From the NCBI GenBank assembly GCA_948579315.1, contig CAPAOL010000004.1, forward strand, positions 46,157 through 110,156: a stretch of DNA of 64,000 nt, read 5' to 3'. This document shows, piece by piece, positions 51,488 through 59,923 of the stretch; the first letter of the stretch is position 1, and the number at the start of each line of letters is the position of its first letter. The notes beneath the pieces are model-generated. The model did no database searches, had not been told where the DNA came from, and was given only the letters and a program-made list of their open reading frames with translations. Source of the stretch: an uncultured Phocaeicola sp. GTDB lineage: Bacteria > Bacteroidota > Bacteroidia > Bacteroidales > Bacteroidaceae. Both the position numbers and the translations under genes were made by a program.

Positions 51488-52403
51488 TGATACCTTGATA
51501 TTGGTTATAAATCAATGCGTAACGGGATGAAGCTTCTTCTTTCAAGGCTTTTGCCGCCATCCAGAGAGCATAGGATGAAGCAGTCTGATATTCTCCGCAT
51601 TGTTCTTTAAAGTTGCTATGCAGGGCATGAGGGAACAGACTGTGTTCCAGATCCGTATAAACGGCATCTGTTGCTTCCTGCCCGTTCTTGCCACTGATAA
51701 ACCAGTCAATGTCTTCGGGTGCAAGCCCGTGAGATTTTAGAAAATGATGCATCCTGTTACTGATTTCCGGAGCACTCATCCGGGTGATAAAAGTATCTAC
51801 CCCTTTCAGTTCGGCAAAAGTCTGTTCCTCTTTTTGTGCGCTTAACAGGAAAAATTGTGCTCCCTCACCGGCTGTCGTTCCTTTCAACAGTCCTAAACGC
51901 TGCTGAATGATATGGCTGGTAGGGGTTATTTCATCCATAGCACCTGCCAGTACATGCTGTTTGCCTTCGGCAATGCTTATGATGCCATCTATCAGAGCAC
52001 TTTCAAAACTTAAACCACGGTGTACATACGTAACATTATAAGCATGTATTTTGAGTAGCAAAGCTAGCTGTGCACCCACCGTATTAAAGGTGGACTGAAT
52101 GAAAGCGGTGGGATTGAGCATCTGTTCCCGGTTGTCCATCAAGGCGTTCATAAACTTTTCCGTATCGGCCAGACAACCCAGTCCTGTAGCGGTGATAATG
52201 GCATCTACCTTTTCCGACGGGATATCTTTCAGACATTCCAGTCCGCAGGCTACTCCCATCTTGATCATGCGGCTCATGCGCCTCCGCAGATTGGCGTTGG
52301 TGATCATTTCTTTATAATCAGGTTCCTGTGCGGAGAAATAAGGCTTTTCATTTCTGCTTTCCGCATGGATAGAGGCGATACGGTTGATATATACTGGGCA
52401 CAT
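51450..52403 (-). CDS. Chain-length-factor-like ketosynthase without active-site Cys (ApeC-like)
   Basis: The 317-residue protein has the thiolase fold but not the ketosynthase residues. Aligned on YNVTYVHRGLSFESALIDG, the catalytic Cys position is Gly130. The two His motifs are replaced by SGKNGQEATD and FKEQCGEYQTASSYALW. The EQCGEY-TAS pattern is as I recall from chain length factors of aryl polyene systems. It should pair with an active ketosynthase (52407 or 53857) and set polyene length. It lies 3 bp after the ketosynthase gene, and its last codons fall in the 74-bp repeat flanking the KilA-N insertion. Confidence 0.85.
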   Translation of the reverse strand: MCPVYINRIASIHAESRNEKPYFSAQEPDYKEMITNANLRRRMSRMIKMGVACGLECLKDIPSEKVDAIITATGLGCLADTEKFMNALMDNREQMLNPTAFIQSTFNTVGAQLALLLKIHAYNVTYVHRGLSFESALIDGIISIAEGKQHVLAGAMDEITPTSHIIQQRLGLLKGTTAGEGAQFFLLSAQKEEQTFAELKGVDTFITRMSAPEISNRMHHFLKSHGLAPEDIDWFISGKNGQEATDAVYTDLEHSLFPHALHSNFKEQCGEYQTASSYALWMAAKALKEEASSRYALIYNQYQGINHSIILIKRCTS

Positions 52404-52406
52404 ACG

Positions 52407-53597
52407 CTATTGGGTTAGAGTGGAAAATACGAGAGATGAGTTGTTGCCGCCGAATCCGAAGGAGTTGGATAATACATGCCGTATGGGAAGTCCCGACCGG
52501 AAAACCGTTTCAGGAATAAGGCCGCTTTCTTCATCGGACAGATGGAAGTTCAGATTAGGGTAAATCAGTCCGTGACGGATGGAGAGTACGGAATATACGG
52601 CTTCTATTCCTTCCGAGGCTCCCAGGGTGTGACCGATGAAAGCCTTGACCGAACTGAAAGGCGGAATACGGGTATCGAAGATACGCCGGATGGCTTTCCC
52701 TTCGGAAGCGTCGTTGCTGGGAGTGCCTGTACCATGTACATTGATATAGTCTATGGCTCCGGCTGTCAGCCCGGCAGAGGCTATGGCCTGACTCATGGAA
52801 AGGAAAGGCCCGTCTCCGTCGGGGGAACTTCCTGTCTGGTGGTAGGCTTCATTGGCATTGGCGTAACCGCTGAGTTCGCAATAAGGAGCTTTAGTAAGGG
52901 ATTTATCAGATTGAAGAACAAGGTATCCGGCTCCTTCTCCCAGGTTTAGTCCGGCACGTGTGCGGTCGAAAGGGCGGCAGTGCTCTTTGTCCAGTATCAT
53001 CAATGAATTGAAACCGTTGAGCGTGAAACGGCATAAGGCATCCGTTCCGCCTACAAGGACGGCGTCCAGCAGACCGTGCCGGATGAGGCGTGCCCCTAAC
53101 ATAATGGCATTTGCGGCGGAAGAACAGGCGGTGCTGAGGGTGGTCACCGTTCCTTTCACTCCCAAATAAGCGGCTATCATTTCGGTACTGGACCCACAGT
53201 CATGGGAGATAATGTCACGTAATCTCCCTTTCCGGTTATCTTCCCGGAAAGAGGCATAAAACCGCTCGCTTGCATCCATTCCTCCGATGGAAGTGGAAGA
53301 AATGAGCCCGATACGGGGAGAAGTGAAATCGAGTTCCGCATCACGGGCCGCTTCTTGGGCTGCCCACAAGCCCAGCAAGGCTGTACGTGAATACGTCTTG
53401 CCGGATGGAAGGGACAGGAGTTTCTTTAATTCTTCATTGCTCTGTTTTACTTCGGACACGGGTACGTCAAGTGCGGTGGGGAAAAGGGTGATTTTCCCCA
53501 TACCGTGTTTTCCGGCTTTTAAGGAATCCAGGTTTTCTTCCACTCCTTTCCCTATGCCCGAAATCACTCCCAGACCGGTGACATAGATCTTCCTCAT
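52407..53597 (-). CDS. Beta-ketoacyl-ACP synthase of the aryl polyene cluster
   Basis: The 396-residue enzyme extends the polyene chain with malonyl units. The full catalytic set is present: Cys158 in LSTACSSAANAIM, His in VHGTGTPSND and His in AFIGHTLGASEG, with NSFGFGGNNS at the C-terminus. It overlaps the ACP gene upstream by 4 bp (ATGA) and is followed after 3 bp by the Cys-less ketosynthase. This gene order suggests that the two form the heterodimer, as ApeO and ApeC do in E. coli. Confidence 0.92.
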   Translation of the reverse strand: MRKIYVTGLGVISGIGKGVEENLDSLKAGKHGMGKITLFPTALDVPVSEVKQSNEELKKLLSLPSGKTYSRTALLGLWAAQEAARDAELDFTSPRIGLISSTSIGGMDASERFYASFREDNRKGRLRDIISHDCGSSTEMIAAYLGVKGTVTTLSTACSSAANAIMLGARLIRHGLLDAVLVGGTDALCRFTLNGFNSLMILDKEHCRPFDRTRAGLNLGEGAGYLVLQSDKSLTKAPYCELSGYANANEAYHQTGSSPDGDGPFLSMSQAIASAGLTAGAIDYINVHGTGTPSNDASEGKAIRRIFDTRIPPFSSVKAFIGHTLGASEGIEAVYSVLSIRHGLIYPNLNFHLSDEESGLIPETVFRSGLPIRHVLSNSFGFGGNNSSLVFSTLTQ

Positions 53598-53851
53598 TTC
53601 TGATGGGCGGTGATGTAGTCTGCCAGGGTACGTACCGAATAGAATATTTCCTTGCCTTTGGCAGGATTCTCTATCTTGATTCCATAATTCCTTTCCAGAA
53701 TCAGGATAATCTCTAATGCGTCAATCGAGTCAAGGCCCAGACCGTCATCTCCGAATAAAGGTGCTTCACTGTCAATGTCCTCCGGAGTGATTTCTTCCAG
53801 ATTCAATGCTTCTATTAATTCAACTTTCAGTTTATCAATCAATTCTTCCAT
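53594..53851 (-). CDS. Acyl carrier protein of the aryl polyene cluster
   Basis: The 85-residue protein carries the growing polyene. The phosphopantetheine site is Ser42 in GLGLDSIDALEIILILE. It differs from housekeeping AcpP (DSLDTVEL) and from the second cluster ACP (DSLDLVDM). The insertion FGDDGLGLDS before the Ser is a form common in secondary-metabolite ACPs. The gene is 5 bp after the extended ketosynthase and overlaps the next ketosynthase by 4 bp. Confidence 0.92.
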   Translation of the reverse strand: MEELIDKLKVELIEALNLEEITPEDIDSEAPLFGDDGLGLDSIDALEIILILERNYGIKIENPAKGKEIFYSVRTLADYITAHQK

Positions 53852-53856
53852 ATTCT

Positions 53857-55599
53857 TTATTGTTTTTCAATCAGTTTAAATACTGCTTTATAGGTGTTCT
53901 TCCATAATTCACACCACCCGATGATGCAATAGTTCAGTTTCCCTTTTTGCATGACTATACGTGCGTATCTTTCCAGTTTTTCCGGCTGATAGGCTTCAGT
54001 GATGAAAAAGGTGTTTTCCCCTTGTATCTTGTGGCGGATGCAAATCTCGCCGGACACTACATTGGGTAGTGTGTAAACAAATACAGCCGGACTGGCTGCC
54101 TGGTCTCCTTCCCGGTCTATCAGTTGCTGGTGTCTGATGTCCGTATGCAGAGAGGAAGCGGCATTGGCAAGTAACATCCCCATTTCCAGTGGGGCGAATG
54201 TCTTACCTTCCAGCAAGTATTCGGCGGCCACATATCCCAATTTGCAAAGGTCATCCATTTTATAGAATTTCAGGTTGTTTCCGCATGTTTTTTTATAGGT
54301 ATCACGTATAAATGTGCCGAAATCCGGTTCTTCGGAATGAAAAATAAGTTCGTTGTTTATGAAGACAGAACTGTTTTCAATACGAACCTCCCGTGTACAT
54401 CGGATTTCGGGCAAGGTGTTGTCCTCATCCTTGAACGGAGTATATTCCGGTAAAGATAAGACAATGGCTGCGTTGCATCCGCCGAATCCCGAAGCGGTTT
54501 TTACGCAATGTTTCATCGGGATGCTCCGGTGGGTGGCATAGACCGGTATCGGCATAGGAATTCCCGGCGTTTCGTAACCCGGAGTGCCGAACAGGATGCC
54601 TTGTTTCAGTTCGTGCATACAGACAATGCTTTCAATGATTCCCGATGCTCCCAGGGTATGGCCGAAATAGGGCTTCAAACTATGGACGGGCACTTGTTCC
54701 AGATGAGCCAGTGTGAGGGCTTTGGATTCCATTTCATCATTATATAAGGTAGCAGTGCCGTGAGCATTCACAAAACTGATATCCTGAGGGGCTGTTCCTG
54801 CTTCCTGCATGGCTTGGCGGATGGCGAAATAGAGTCCGTCTCCCGTGCGGGAAGGACCGGAGATGTGGTTGGCATCGTTACTGACGGCTCCTCCCGAAAG
54901 GATAACATGTTCTTCTGTTCCTTCTGAACTGAGCAATACGGCTCCGCAGGCCTCTCCCAAGTTCAATCCGTCACGGCTGCTGTCATACGGACGGCATGGG
55001 CGGGAGCTGAGAGACCGGAAAGACCCGAAACCGCTGGTGATGAAATGAGAGAGAAGGTCACCTCCCGCTACGATTACCCGGCGGTAGATGCCGTTCTCTA
55101 TCATGCGTTTTCCTGCTATGAGGGCTGACACTCCTGAAATGCAGGCATTGGAAATGACATGCACCCGTTCCTCGGCATGGAAATAACCGGCAATGTTTTC
55201 TGCCATTTTCCAAAGAAAGACCGCTTCATCGGGATGTTCCGTATGACGGGCCAGTAAATCGATGTTCCCTTTGGTGGTGGAGAGGATGAGTCCGCAGGTT
55301 TTGTCTTCCAAAGTTTGTCCGGACTGACGGATGAGTTCGTTGATAGTCAGTATGAACAGTTGTTCCATCCGGGGATAGCCACTTACTCCTATGGCCTCCG
55401 CCTGTTGTTGCAATCTCTCTTGCGAGAGAGTGGCTGCCAATAGGGGAGTGTCCGCAATCCGTTTGTCCGTCTGCAGGGTGATACCGCTGTGATAGCTCCG
55501 GATGGCTTCCAGATTTTCCTGTGTGCCGAAACCCAGCGCGCTGATCAGGGTATCATGGGTGATATAGGTAGTCAGATGATGTTCCATTTCTTTTTCCAC
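53857..55599 (-). CDS. Ketosynthase with a C-terminal ketoacyl-synthase-like extension
   Basis: At 580 residues this is about 180 longer than a normal ketosynthase. Residues 1-390 form a complete enzyme: Cys153 in VISNACISGVSAL, His in NAHGTATLYNDE and His in YFGHTLGASGII, and ASGFGGCNAA. The rest has a conserved-looking block, AASPAVFVYTLPNVVSGEIC, similar to the N-terminal domain family (ketoacyl-synt_2) often paired with chain length factors. The ATG at 55587 (MEHHLTTY) is an alternative start. It may start chain growth on the aryl primer, as ApeR does in E. coli, with the extension as an interaction surface. Confidence 0.88.
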   Translation of the reverse strand: MEKEMEHHLTTYITHDTLISALGFGTQENLEAIRSYHSGITLQTDKRIADTPLLAATLSQERLQQQAEAIGVSGYPRMEQLFILTINELIRQSGQTLEDKTCGLILSTTKGNIDLLARHTEHPDEAVFLWKMAENIAGYFHAEERVHVISNACISGVSALIAGKRMIENGIYRRVIVAGGDLLSHFITSGFGSFRSLSSRPCRPYDSSRDGLNLGEACGAVLLSSEGTEEHVILSGGAVSNDANHISGPSRTGDGLYFAIRQAMQEAGTAPQDISFVNAHGTATLYNDEMESKALTLAHLEQVPVHSLKPYFGHTLGASGIIESIVCMHELKQGILFGTPGYETPGIPMPIPVYATHRSIPMKHCVKTASGFGGCNAAIVLSLPEYTPFKDEDNTLPEIRCTREVRIENSSVFINNELIFHSEEPDFGTFIRDTYKKTCGNNLKFYKMDDLCKLGYVAAEYLLEGKTFAPLEMGMLLANAASSLHTDIRHQQLIDREGDQAASPAVFVYTLPNVVSGEICIRHKIQGENTFFITEAYQPEKLERYARIVMQKGKLNYCIIGWCELWKNTYKAVFKLIEKQ

Positions 55600-56015
55600 T
55601 CTATGTAAAAGGCAGGATTAACCAGTTCCAGTTCTCTATTTGTATTCAGGAATACCTGTGTAGTGGTTCCTGTTGCCACAATGTTTTGGTCCGATGCCCG
55701 GTAGATGGTGTATTCAAAAAGGATTTTGGCAGCATCACTATGAATATACCGTGTCTCGACAATCGCTTCCTCGCCAAAAGACAGCGGTTGTTTGAATTGG
55801 CAGGTCAGGTCTACGATAGGAACTACATATCCTTCCCGGTAGATGCTCATATAGTCCAGACCGTACCGCTTTCCGAAAGCTTCGCGTCCGTCTTCGAAAT
55901 AACGCACATATTCTCCATGCCATACTATCTGCATGGAATCTATCTCACTGAAGCGGACTTTGATGGTGGTCCGGTCCGTCAGTGCCGCCTGATGTGGACT
56001 TGTTTTTCGTTTCAT
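55572..56015 (-). CDS. Hotdog acyl-CoA/ACP thioesterase (4HBT type)
   Basis: The 147-residue protein has the 4-hydroxybenzoyl-CoA thioesterase motif VRFSEIDSMQIVWHGEYVRY, where Asp is the usual catalytic residue, followed by FEDGREAFGKRYGLDY. It should release or edit polyene acyl chains, as ApeK is thought to do. The start is the ATG at 56015 (MKRKTSPHQ), which overlaps the preceding dehydratase gene as ATGA; a longer reading frame exists but loses this coupling. Its 3' end overlaps the extended ketosynthase gene. Confidence 0.88.
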   Translation of the reverse strand: MKRKTSPHQAALTDRTTIKVRFSEIDSMQIVWHGEYVRYFEDGREAFGKRYGLDYMSIYREGYVVPIVDLTCQFKQPLSFGEEAIVETRYIHSDAAKILFEYTIYRASDQNIVATGTTTQVFLNTNRELELVNPAFYIEWKKKWNII

Positions 56016-56449
56016 TCTTTCTTCAGATATATTTTCATCCGGCATTCGGCCAGCAATTCATCGTTTTCTTTTACCTCGGCGGTAATCAGGGTGATATCAA
56101 ATACTTCCTGAACGATGGTTATACCGGTATATAGTTCCGCTCCGGCAGAAGGAAGACGGAATAGTTTCATCTTTTCTACCGAACCGATAAAACCTAATGG
56201 TACAGGTTCTTTCCGCAGCATATAGATATAACCTACACGTGCCGCCGCCGACTGGGCGATATGCTCTATGATTCCCGTCTCCTGTAATACACCGTCCCGG
56301 CAGAACAGGTTGTCGGGAGTGACGGTCAGCCCTGACCAGGATGTATTTTCTTCTATCCCATAGAAGCGGTCTATCATTACCATGGGCGGGCGTTGGGGAA
56401 TCAGCCGGAACAGCTCTTCTCCCTGACAGATGATTTCTTTGCTGCTCAT
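56012..56449 (-). CDS. Hotdog 3-hydroxyacyl-ACP dehydratase subunit with Glu but no His (ApeP-like role)
   Basis: The 145-residue protein aligns with FabZ from LFRLIPQRPPMVMIDRF onward. The central helix TGIIEHIAQSAAARVGY keeps the catalytic Glu (Glu62). The FabZ segment GHFPGKP that carries the catalytic His is shortened to CRDGVLQE, so the His is absent. The other dehydratase of this cluster (47461) shows the opposite loss. The start is the ATG at 56449, which overlaps the methyltransferase stop as ATGA. Confidence 0.85.
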   Translation of the reverse strand: MSSKEIICQGEELFRLIPQRPPMVMIDRFYGIEENTSWSGLTVTPDNLFCRDGVLQETGIIEHIAQSAAARVGYIYMLRKEPVPLGFIGSVEKMKLFRLPSAGAELYTGITIVQEVFDITLITAEVKENDELLAECRMKIYLKKE

Positions 56450-57516
56450 TTCAGTCTGCATTGCAGGATACTGTGTCCCAGTCCTATGTTATCTTGAATT
56501 TCTTCCACTTCCAATCCGGCATTTTCAATGCAGCGGATCAGGTCATCCGAATGGAACATCTTACTGTTGCCGTTGGCCATTGCTGTAAAGTAGAGGCTGA
56601 TTTGTGTCAGGCAATAAGATGCTGTTTCATACCGTTGGCGATCCCATAATGTTTCCATAATATAGACTTTGCTGTCTTTGCCGATGGATTGTGCCACACG
56701 GGTCAGGATGCTGATGACTTCTTCTTCCGAGAAGCAGTCCAGAAACTGGCTCATCCATACAGCGTCAAAACCCGTGGGAAAGGGCACGTCCCGATCCAGC
56801 AGATTGGCGCCGTGACCGTGTATGCGTTCACTACCGGACAAACCGGCCGTTTGCTTTCTCATCATTTCCAGTTGTTGAGGCAGGTCCACGATGGTTACTT
56901 CCACTTCCTTATTATATTGTACGCATTGTGTGGCCCATCTGCCGGTATTCCCGCCAATATCGAGCAAGCGTTTCGGGTGATGGCTGAACACGATTTCCAA
57001 CGCTTTGCCGAATGACTGGTCCGAATAGAAATGATCAAAGCCGAACCAGCTTTTCTGTACCTGTTCCGGCAATTGGGACAGACCTTCGTAAATGGTAGGC
57101 CATTCTCCGAATACTTTCAATCCTTCCGGACGCCCGTTTAAAAGAGCTTCTTCCAAATGGAACAAGCCTTGATAGTTCACATCGTGATTGAATTCCATAT
57201 TGACACGAGCCATTTTATCGTTCAGCAGAAACCAGCCTGCCTTGGCCAGTACATAACGGTCTTCTTCCAACAGGATGGTTCCGATGGTCAGCGATGCTTC
57301 CAGTAATACTTGTGCCGCATAGCGTGTCAGTCCGGTCTGCCCGCTGATTTCTTGCAGCGTATATCCTTCCCGTTTGCCGGACAATAATTGGAAAATTCCG
57401 AATTTCAACATCAGGCGCGATACTTGGAATACCACAGGACCGAAAGCTATCTCTTGTGCCAGTCTTTGCGCTTCGGCAGCCGTACATTGTTCTTTTGTAT
57501 ATCTTTTATGCATCAT
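56446..57516 (-). CDS. SAM-dependent O-methyltransferase with dimerisation domain
   Basis: The 356-residue protein has an N-terminal winged-helix dimerisation domain (residues about 15-110: YTLQEISGQTGLTRYAAQVL) and a C-terminal Rossmann methyltransferase domain. Its SAM loop is LLDIGGNTGRWATQ near residues 184-197, followed by VEVTIVDLP. The layout matches small-molecule O-methyltransferases (Methyltransf_2). It may methylate the hydroxyl of the aryl head group. Start is ATG 57516 or 57513 (MMHKRYTKEQ); the longer reading frame would overlap the upstream acyltransferase by 53 bp. Confidence 0.85.
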   Translation of the reverse strand: MMHKRYTKEQCTAAEAQRLAQEIAFGPVVFQVSRLMLKFGIFQLLSGKREGYTLQEISGQTGLTRYAAQVLLEASLTIGTILLEEDRYVLAKAGWFLLNDKMARVNMEFNHDVNYQGLFHLEEALLNGRPEGLKVFGEWPTIYEGLSQLPEQVQKSWFGFDHFYSDQSFGKALEIVFSHHPKRLLDIGGNTGRWATQCVQYNKEVEVTIVDLPQQLEMMRKQTAGLSGSERIHGHGANLLDRDVPFPTGFDAVWMSQFLDCFSEEEVISILTRVAQSIGKDSKVYIMETLWDRQRYETASYCLTQISLYFTAMANGNSKMFHSDDLIRCIENAGLEVEEIQDNIGLGHSILQCRLK

Positions 57517-57529
57517 ACCAGATTTATTT

Positions 57530-58414
57530 TTATGTCCAGAACGGGTAGTAATTGAACCATTGTTCCGGATACTGCCGGACAATCTTTTCCAGCGTTTGTG
57601 TATATTGCTCCAATAATGCCTGTTCGGCCCGTTTCTCTTTCGTCCGTACTACTGTCTCGGCTATAAAGAAATGGAAACGATACGTTCTTTGGGCTTCACG
57701 CATGGCAAAATAGAATACGACGGGTACTTTTAACTTCGAAGCCAGCAGGAAAGGGCCCATCGGAAATTTGGCTTCTTTTCCCATGAAAGAAGTCGTGAGT
57801 AATTTCTCTTTATTCAGATAGCGGTCTCCCTGAAAGCAGACATACTCCCGGCGGTCCAGCGCTTCCGTGATGCGGAATACATGTGTCAGGCTGTCTTCAT
57901 TCACCGGAATTATTTTGTAGTCTCGCGTAGAGGCGTTCTTTTCCAAAATCTCCTTTATCCGTTCGTGTTCGGCGTCAAACATGACGATATTGATCTTTTT
58001 GCCATATTCATCGAAGAAAGGAGCGCCTATTTCCCAGTTGCCCACATGGGCGCCAATCATAATTACTCCGGTGTTTCCGTTTAGTACGTCTAAAAATGCC
58101 TGATAGTTCTCAAACTTGAAATGATACTTGCCGGTCATTCCGTTGCCGATGGCCACTTTGTCAATCAATATTTGTCCCAGCCGGTAATAGTTTTTCAGGA
58201 GCAGTGCGACGGATTTCAGCCGTCCGTATTTCAGCCTGTTCCGTGCGTAACTCCAAGTATTGCCCGTTGCTTTCGGTGCGAAAGGTATGAAGTAGAGGAC
58301 GACCAATGCCAGGAAGCCGTAGGCCGCAGTTATCCCCAGACAGCGGATCATGTAGATAAAGAACATGTATCCGAATATGCCTCCTCTTGTCTTACCTTTC
58401 CATGTTTCGGACAT
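57530..58414 (-). CDS. LpxL/HtrB-family acyltransferase
   Basis: The 294-residue protein has an N-terminal membrane helix (GYMFFIYMIRCLGITAAYGF) and the HX4E motif of lysophospholipid acyltransferases in GAHVGNWEIGAPF. FQGDRYLNKE and FPMGPFLLASKLKVPVVFYF are further family blocks. It probably transfers an acyl chain, perhaps the aryl polyene itself, onto a lipid acceptor at the inner membrane. It shares one base with the preceding ACP stop codon (TGATG), so an acyl-ACP donor from that ACP is likely. Confidence 0.9.
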   Translation of the reverse strand: MSETWKGKTRGGIFGYMFFIYMIRCLGITAAYGFLALVVLYFIPFAPKATGNTWSYARNRLKYGRLKSVALLLKNYYRLGQILIDKVAIGNGMTGKYHFKFENYQAFLDVLNGNTGVIMIGAHVGNWEIGAPFFDEYGKKINIVMFDAEHERIKEILEKNASTRDYKIIPVNEDSLTHVFRITEALDRREYVCFQGDRYLNKEKLLTTSFMGKEAKFPMGPFLLASKLKVPVVFYFAMREAQRTYRFHFFIAETVVRTKEKRAEQALLEQYTQTLEKIVRQYPEQWFNYYPFWT

Positions 58415-58665
58415 CAGTCTTCTTTTTGCATATGTGAAATTACCAGATTATAGAAATCCTGGAAGGTTTTGATACCGGCAAAATCTTTGGCTGTAACGGT
58501 GAAACCGAAATTCTTGTCAATCAGTACTACCATATCCACCAGGTCAAGGCTATCCAATTCCAAGGTTTGCATCAAGGGTGCGTCCGGTTGGATCTGTTCT
58601 ACATCAATCTCAAATTCTTCGGCCAGGGTGGTTCTGATCTTTTCGATGATTTCTTCGTTGGTCAT
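58414..58665 (-). CDS. Acyl carrier protein of the aryl polyene cluster
   Basis: The 83-residue protein carries the phosphopantetheine site Ser39 in LELDSLDLVDMVVLIDKNF. It lies between a ketosynthase gene (21 bp upstream) and the LpxL-like acyltransferase, with which it overlaps by one base. This is the second ACP of the cluster; aryl polyene systems usually use two, one for priming and one for chain extension, but which does which cannot be told here. Confidence 0.92.
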   Translation of the reverse strand: MTNEEIIEKIRTTLAEEFEIDVEQIQPDAPLMQTLELDSLDLVDMVVLIDKNFGFTVTAKDFAGIKTFQDFYNLVISHMQKED

Positions 58666-58686
58666 AAATTTATATATTGGTTTGAA

Positions 58687-59916
58687 TTAATTGTTTTCTT
58701 TAAATTTACGGATAATCAGTGAGGAATTGGTTCCTCCGAATCCGAATGAGTTGGACAAGAAGGTGTCAAATTCCGTTTCTATCCTCCGGGAGGGGATGTT
58801 CAGCAGAGCAGAGGCTTCATCGGGTTCTTCAAAATTGAGATTAGGAGCGATAAATCCGTTATTCATCATCAAGATGGAATAAATGACTTCACTGGCGCCT
58901 GCCATCCACATCTCATGTCCGGTTTGTGACTTGGTGGATGTGACATAGGGCCGATGGTTTCCAAACACTTCCGCTATGGCTTTTGCCTCATTCAAATCTC
59001 CCACGGGGGTGGAAGTGGCGTGTGCATTGATATATTGGATTTCTTCCAAGGGAATGCCCGCATCGTTGATTGCCATCTGTAAAGAGCGTCTGGGACCGTC
59101 CACATTCGGTACGGAAATATGATCTCCGTTGGATGAAAAACCGTATCCTATGACTTCTGCCAGAATAGTAGCTCCGCGCCTTACGGCTGATTCATAACTT
59201 TCGAGTACCAGGCTGGCGCCTCCTCCGCTGGGTACCAAACCGTCCCGTCCCTTGTCAAAGGGGCGCGATGCCTTTTCCGGTTCGTCCTCACGGGTGGAGA
59301 ACGCGCCCAATCCGTCGAAACTACCCACGGAGTAAGGATTTACCTCTTGTGCCCCTCCGCACAGAATGCAATCCTGAAGTCCTGATTTAATAAGAAGATA
59401 CGCCATGCCGATGGCGTGTGAACCGCTGGCACAAGCTCCCGATATGGTAAAATTAATTCCCTTCAAATGGAAAATAACCGAAAGGTTCATGGTAATCGTA
59501 GAGTTCATGGACTGGAAGATAGAACCGGAGCCCACCATAGCCGTATTCTTCTTGGCACGAATGACATCAATGGCCTCGATTACCGGAGCGGCGCTACTGT
59601 CATTTCCATACAATATGCCTACTTCATGATCCAATAAAAACTCCTCGTCTATTTGTGCCTGACGGAATGCCTCCAAGGTAGCCATATAGGCATATTCTCC
59701 CTGTTCGGCGAGGCTATGTCTCTTTTTGCGGTCCAATAACTTCTTTAAATCAGGACGTTCGACAAGTCCTGTCAATGCGGAAAAATACCCCATCTCTTTA
59801 CGTGCCGGATCGATGCCGATGCCGGAACGCCCTTGGAACAAAGAGTCTTTCACCTCATCTTGGTTCTTGCCTATGCACGAATAAATACCCATGCCTGTAA
59901 TCACTACTCTTCTCAT
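58687..59916 (-). CDS. Beta-ketoacyl-ACP synthase of the aryl polyene cluster
   Basis: The 409-residue FabF-like enzyme has the complete active site: Cys162 in TISGACASGSHAIG, His in NAHATSTPVGDLNE and His in TSTKSQTGHEMWMAGASE, with NSFGFGGTNS near the end. I prefer the ATG at 59916 (MRRVVITGMGIYSCIG), the usual start for the family. An ATG at 59943 would add nine residues and overlap the ketoreductase gene by 20 bp. It is the third Cys-containing ketosynthase in the cluster, close to the lyase and reductase genes, so it may act in early elongation. Confidence 0.92.
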   Translation of the reverse strand: MRRVVITGMGIYSCIGKNQDEVKDSLFQGRSGIGIDPARKEMGYFSALTGLVERPDLKKLLDRKKRHSLAEQGEYAYMATLEAFRQAQIDEEFLLDHEVGILYGNDSSAAPVIEAIDVIRAKKNTAMVGSGSIFQSMNSTITMNLSVIFHLKGINFTISGACASGSHAIGMAYLLIKSGLQDCILCGGAQEVNPYSVGSFDGLGAFSTREDEPEKASRPFDKGRDGLVPSGGGASLVLESYESAVRRGATILAEVIGYGFSSNGDHISVPNVDGPRRSLQMAINDAGIPLEEIQYINAHATSTPVGDLNEAKAIAEVFGNHRPYVTSTKSQTGHEMWMAGASEVIYSILMMNNGFIAPNLNFEEPDEASALLNIPSRRIETEFDTFLSNSFGFGGTNSSLIIRKFKENN

Positions 59917-59923
59917 CTTCTGC

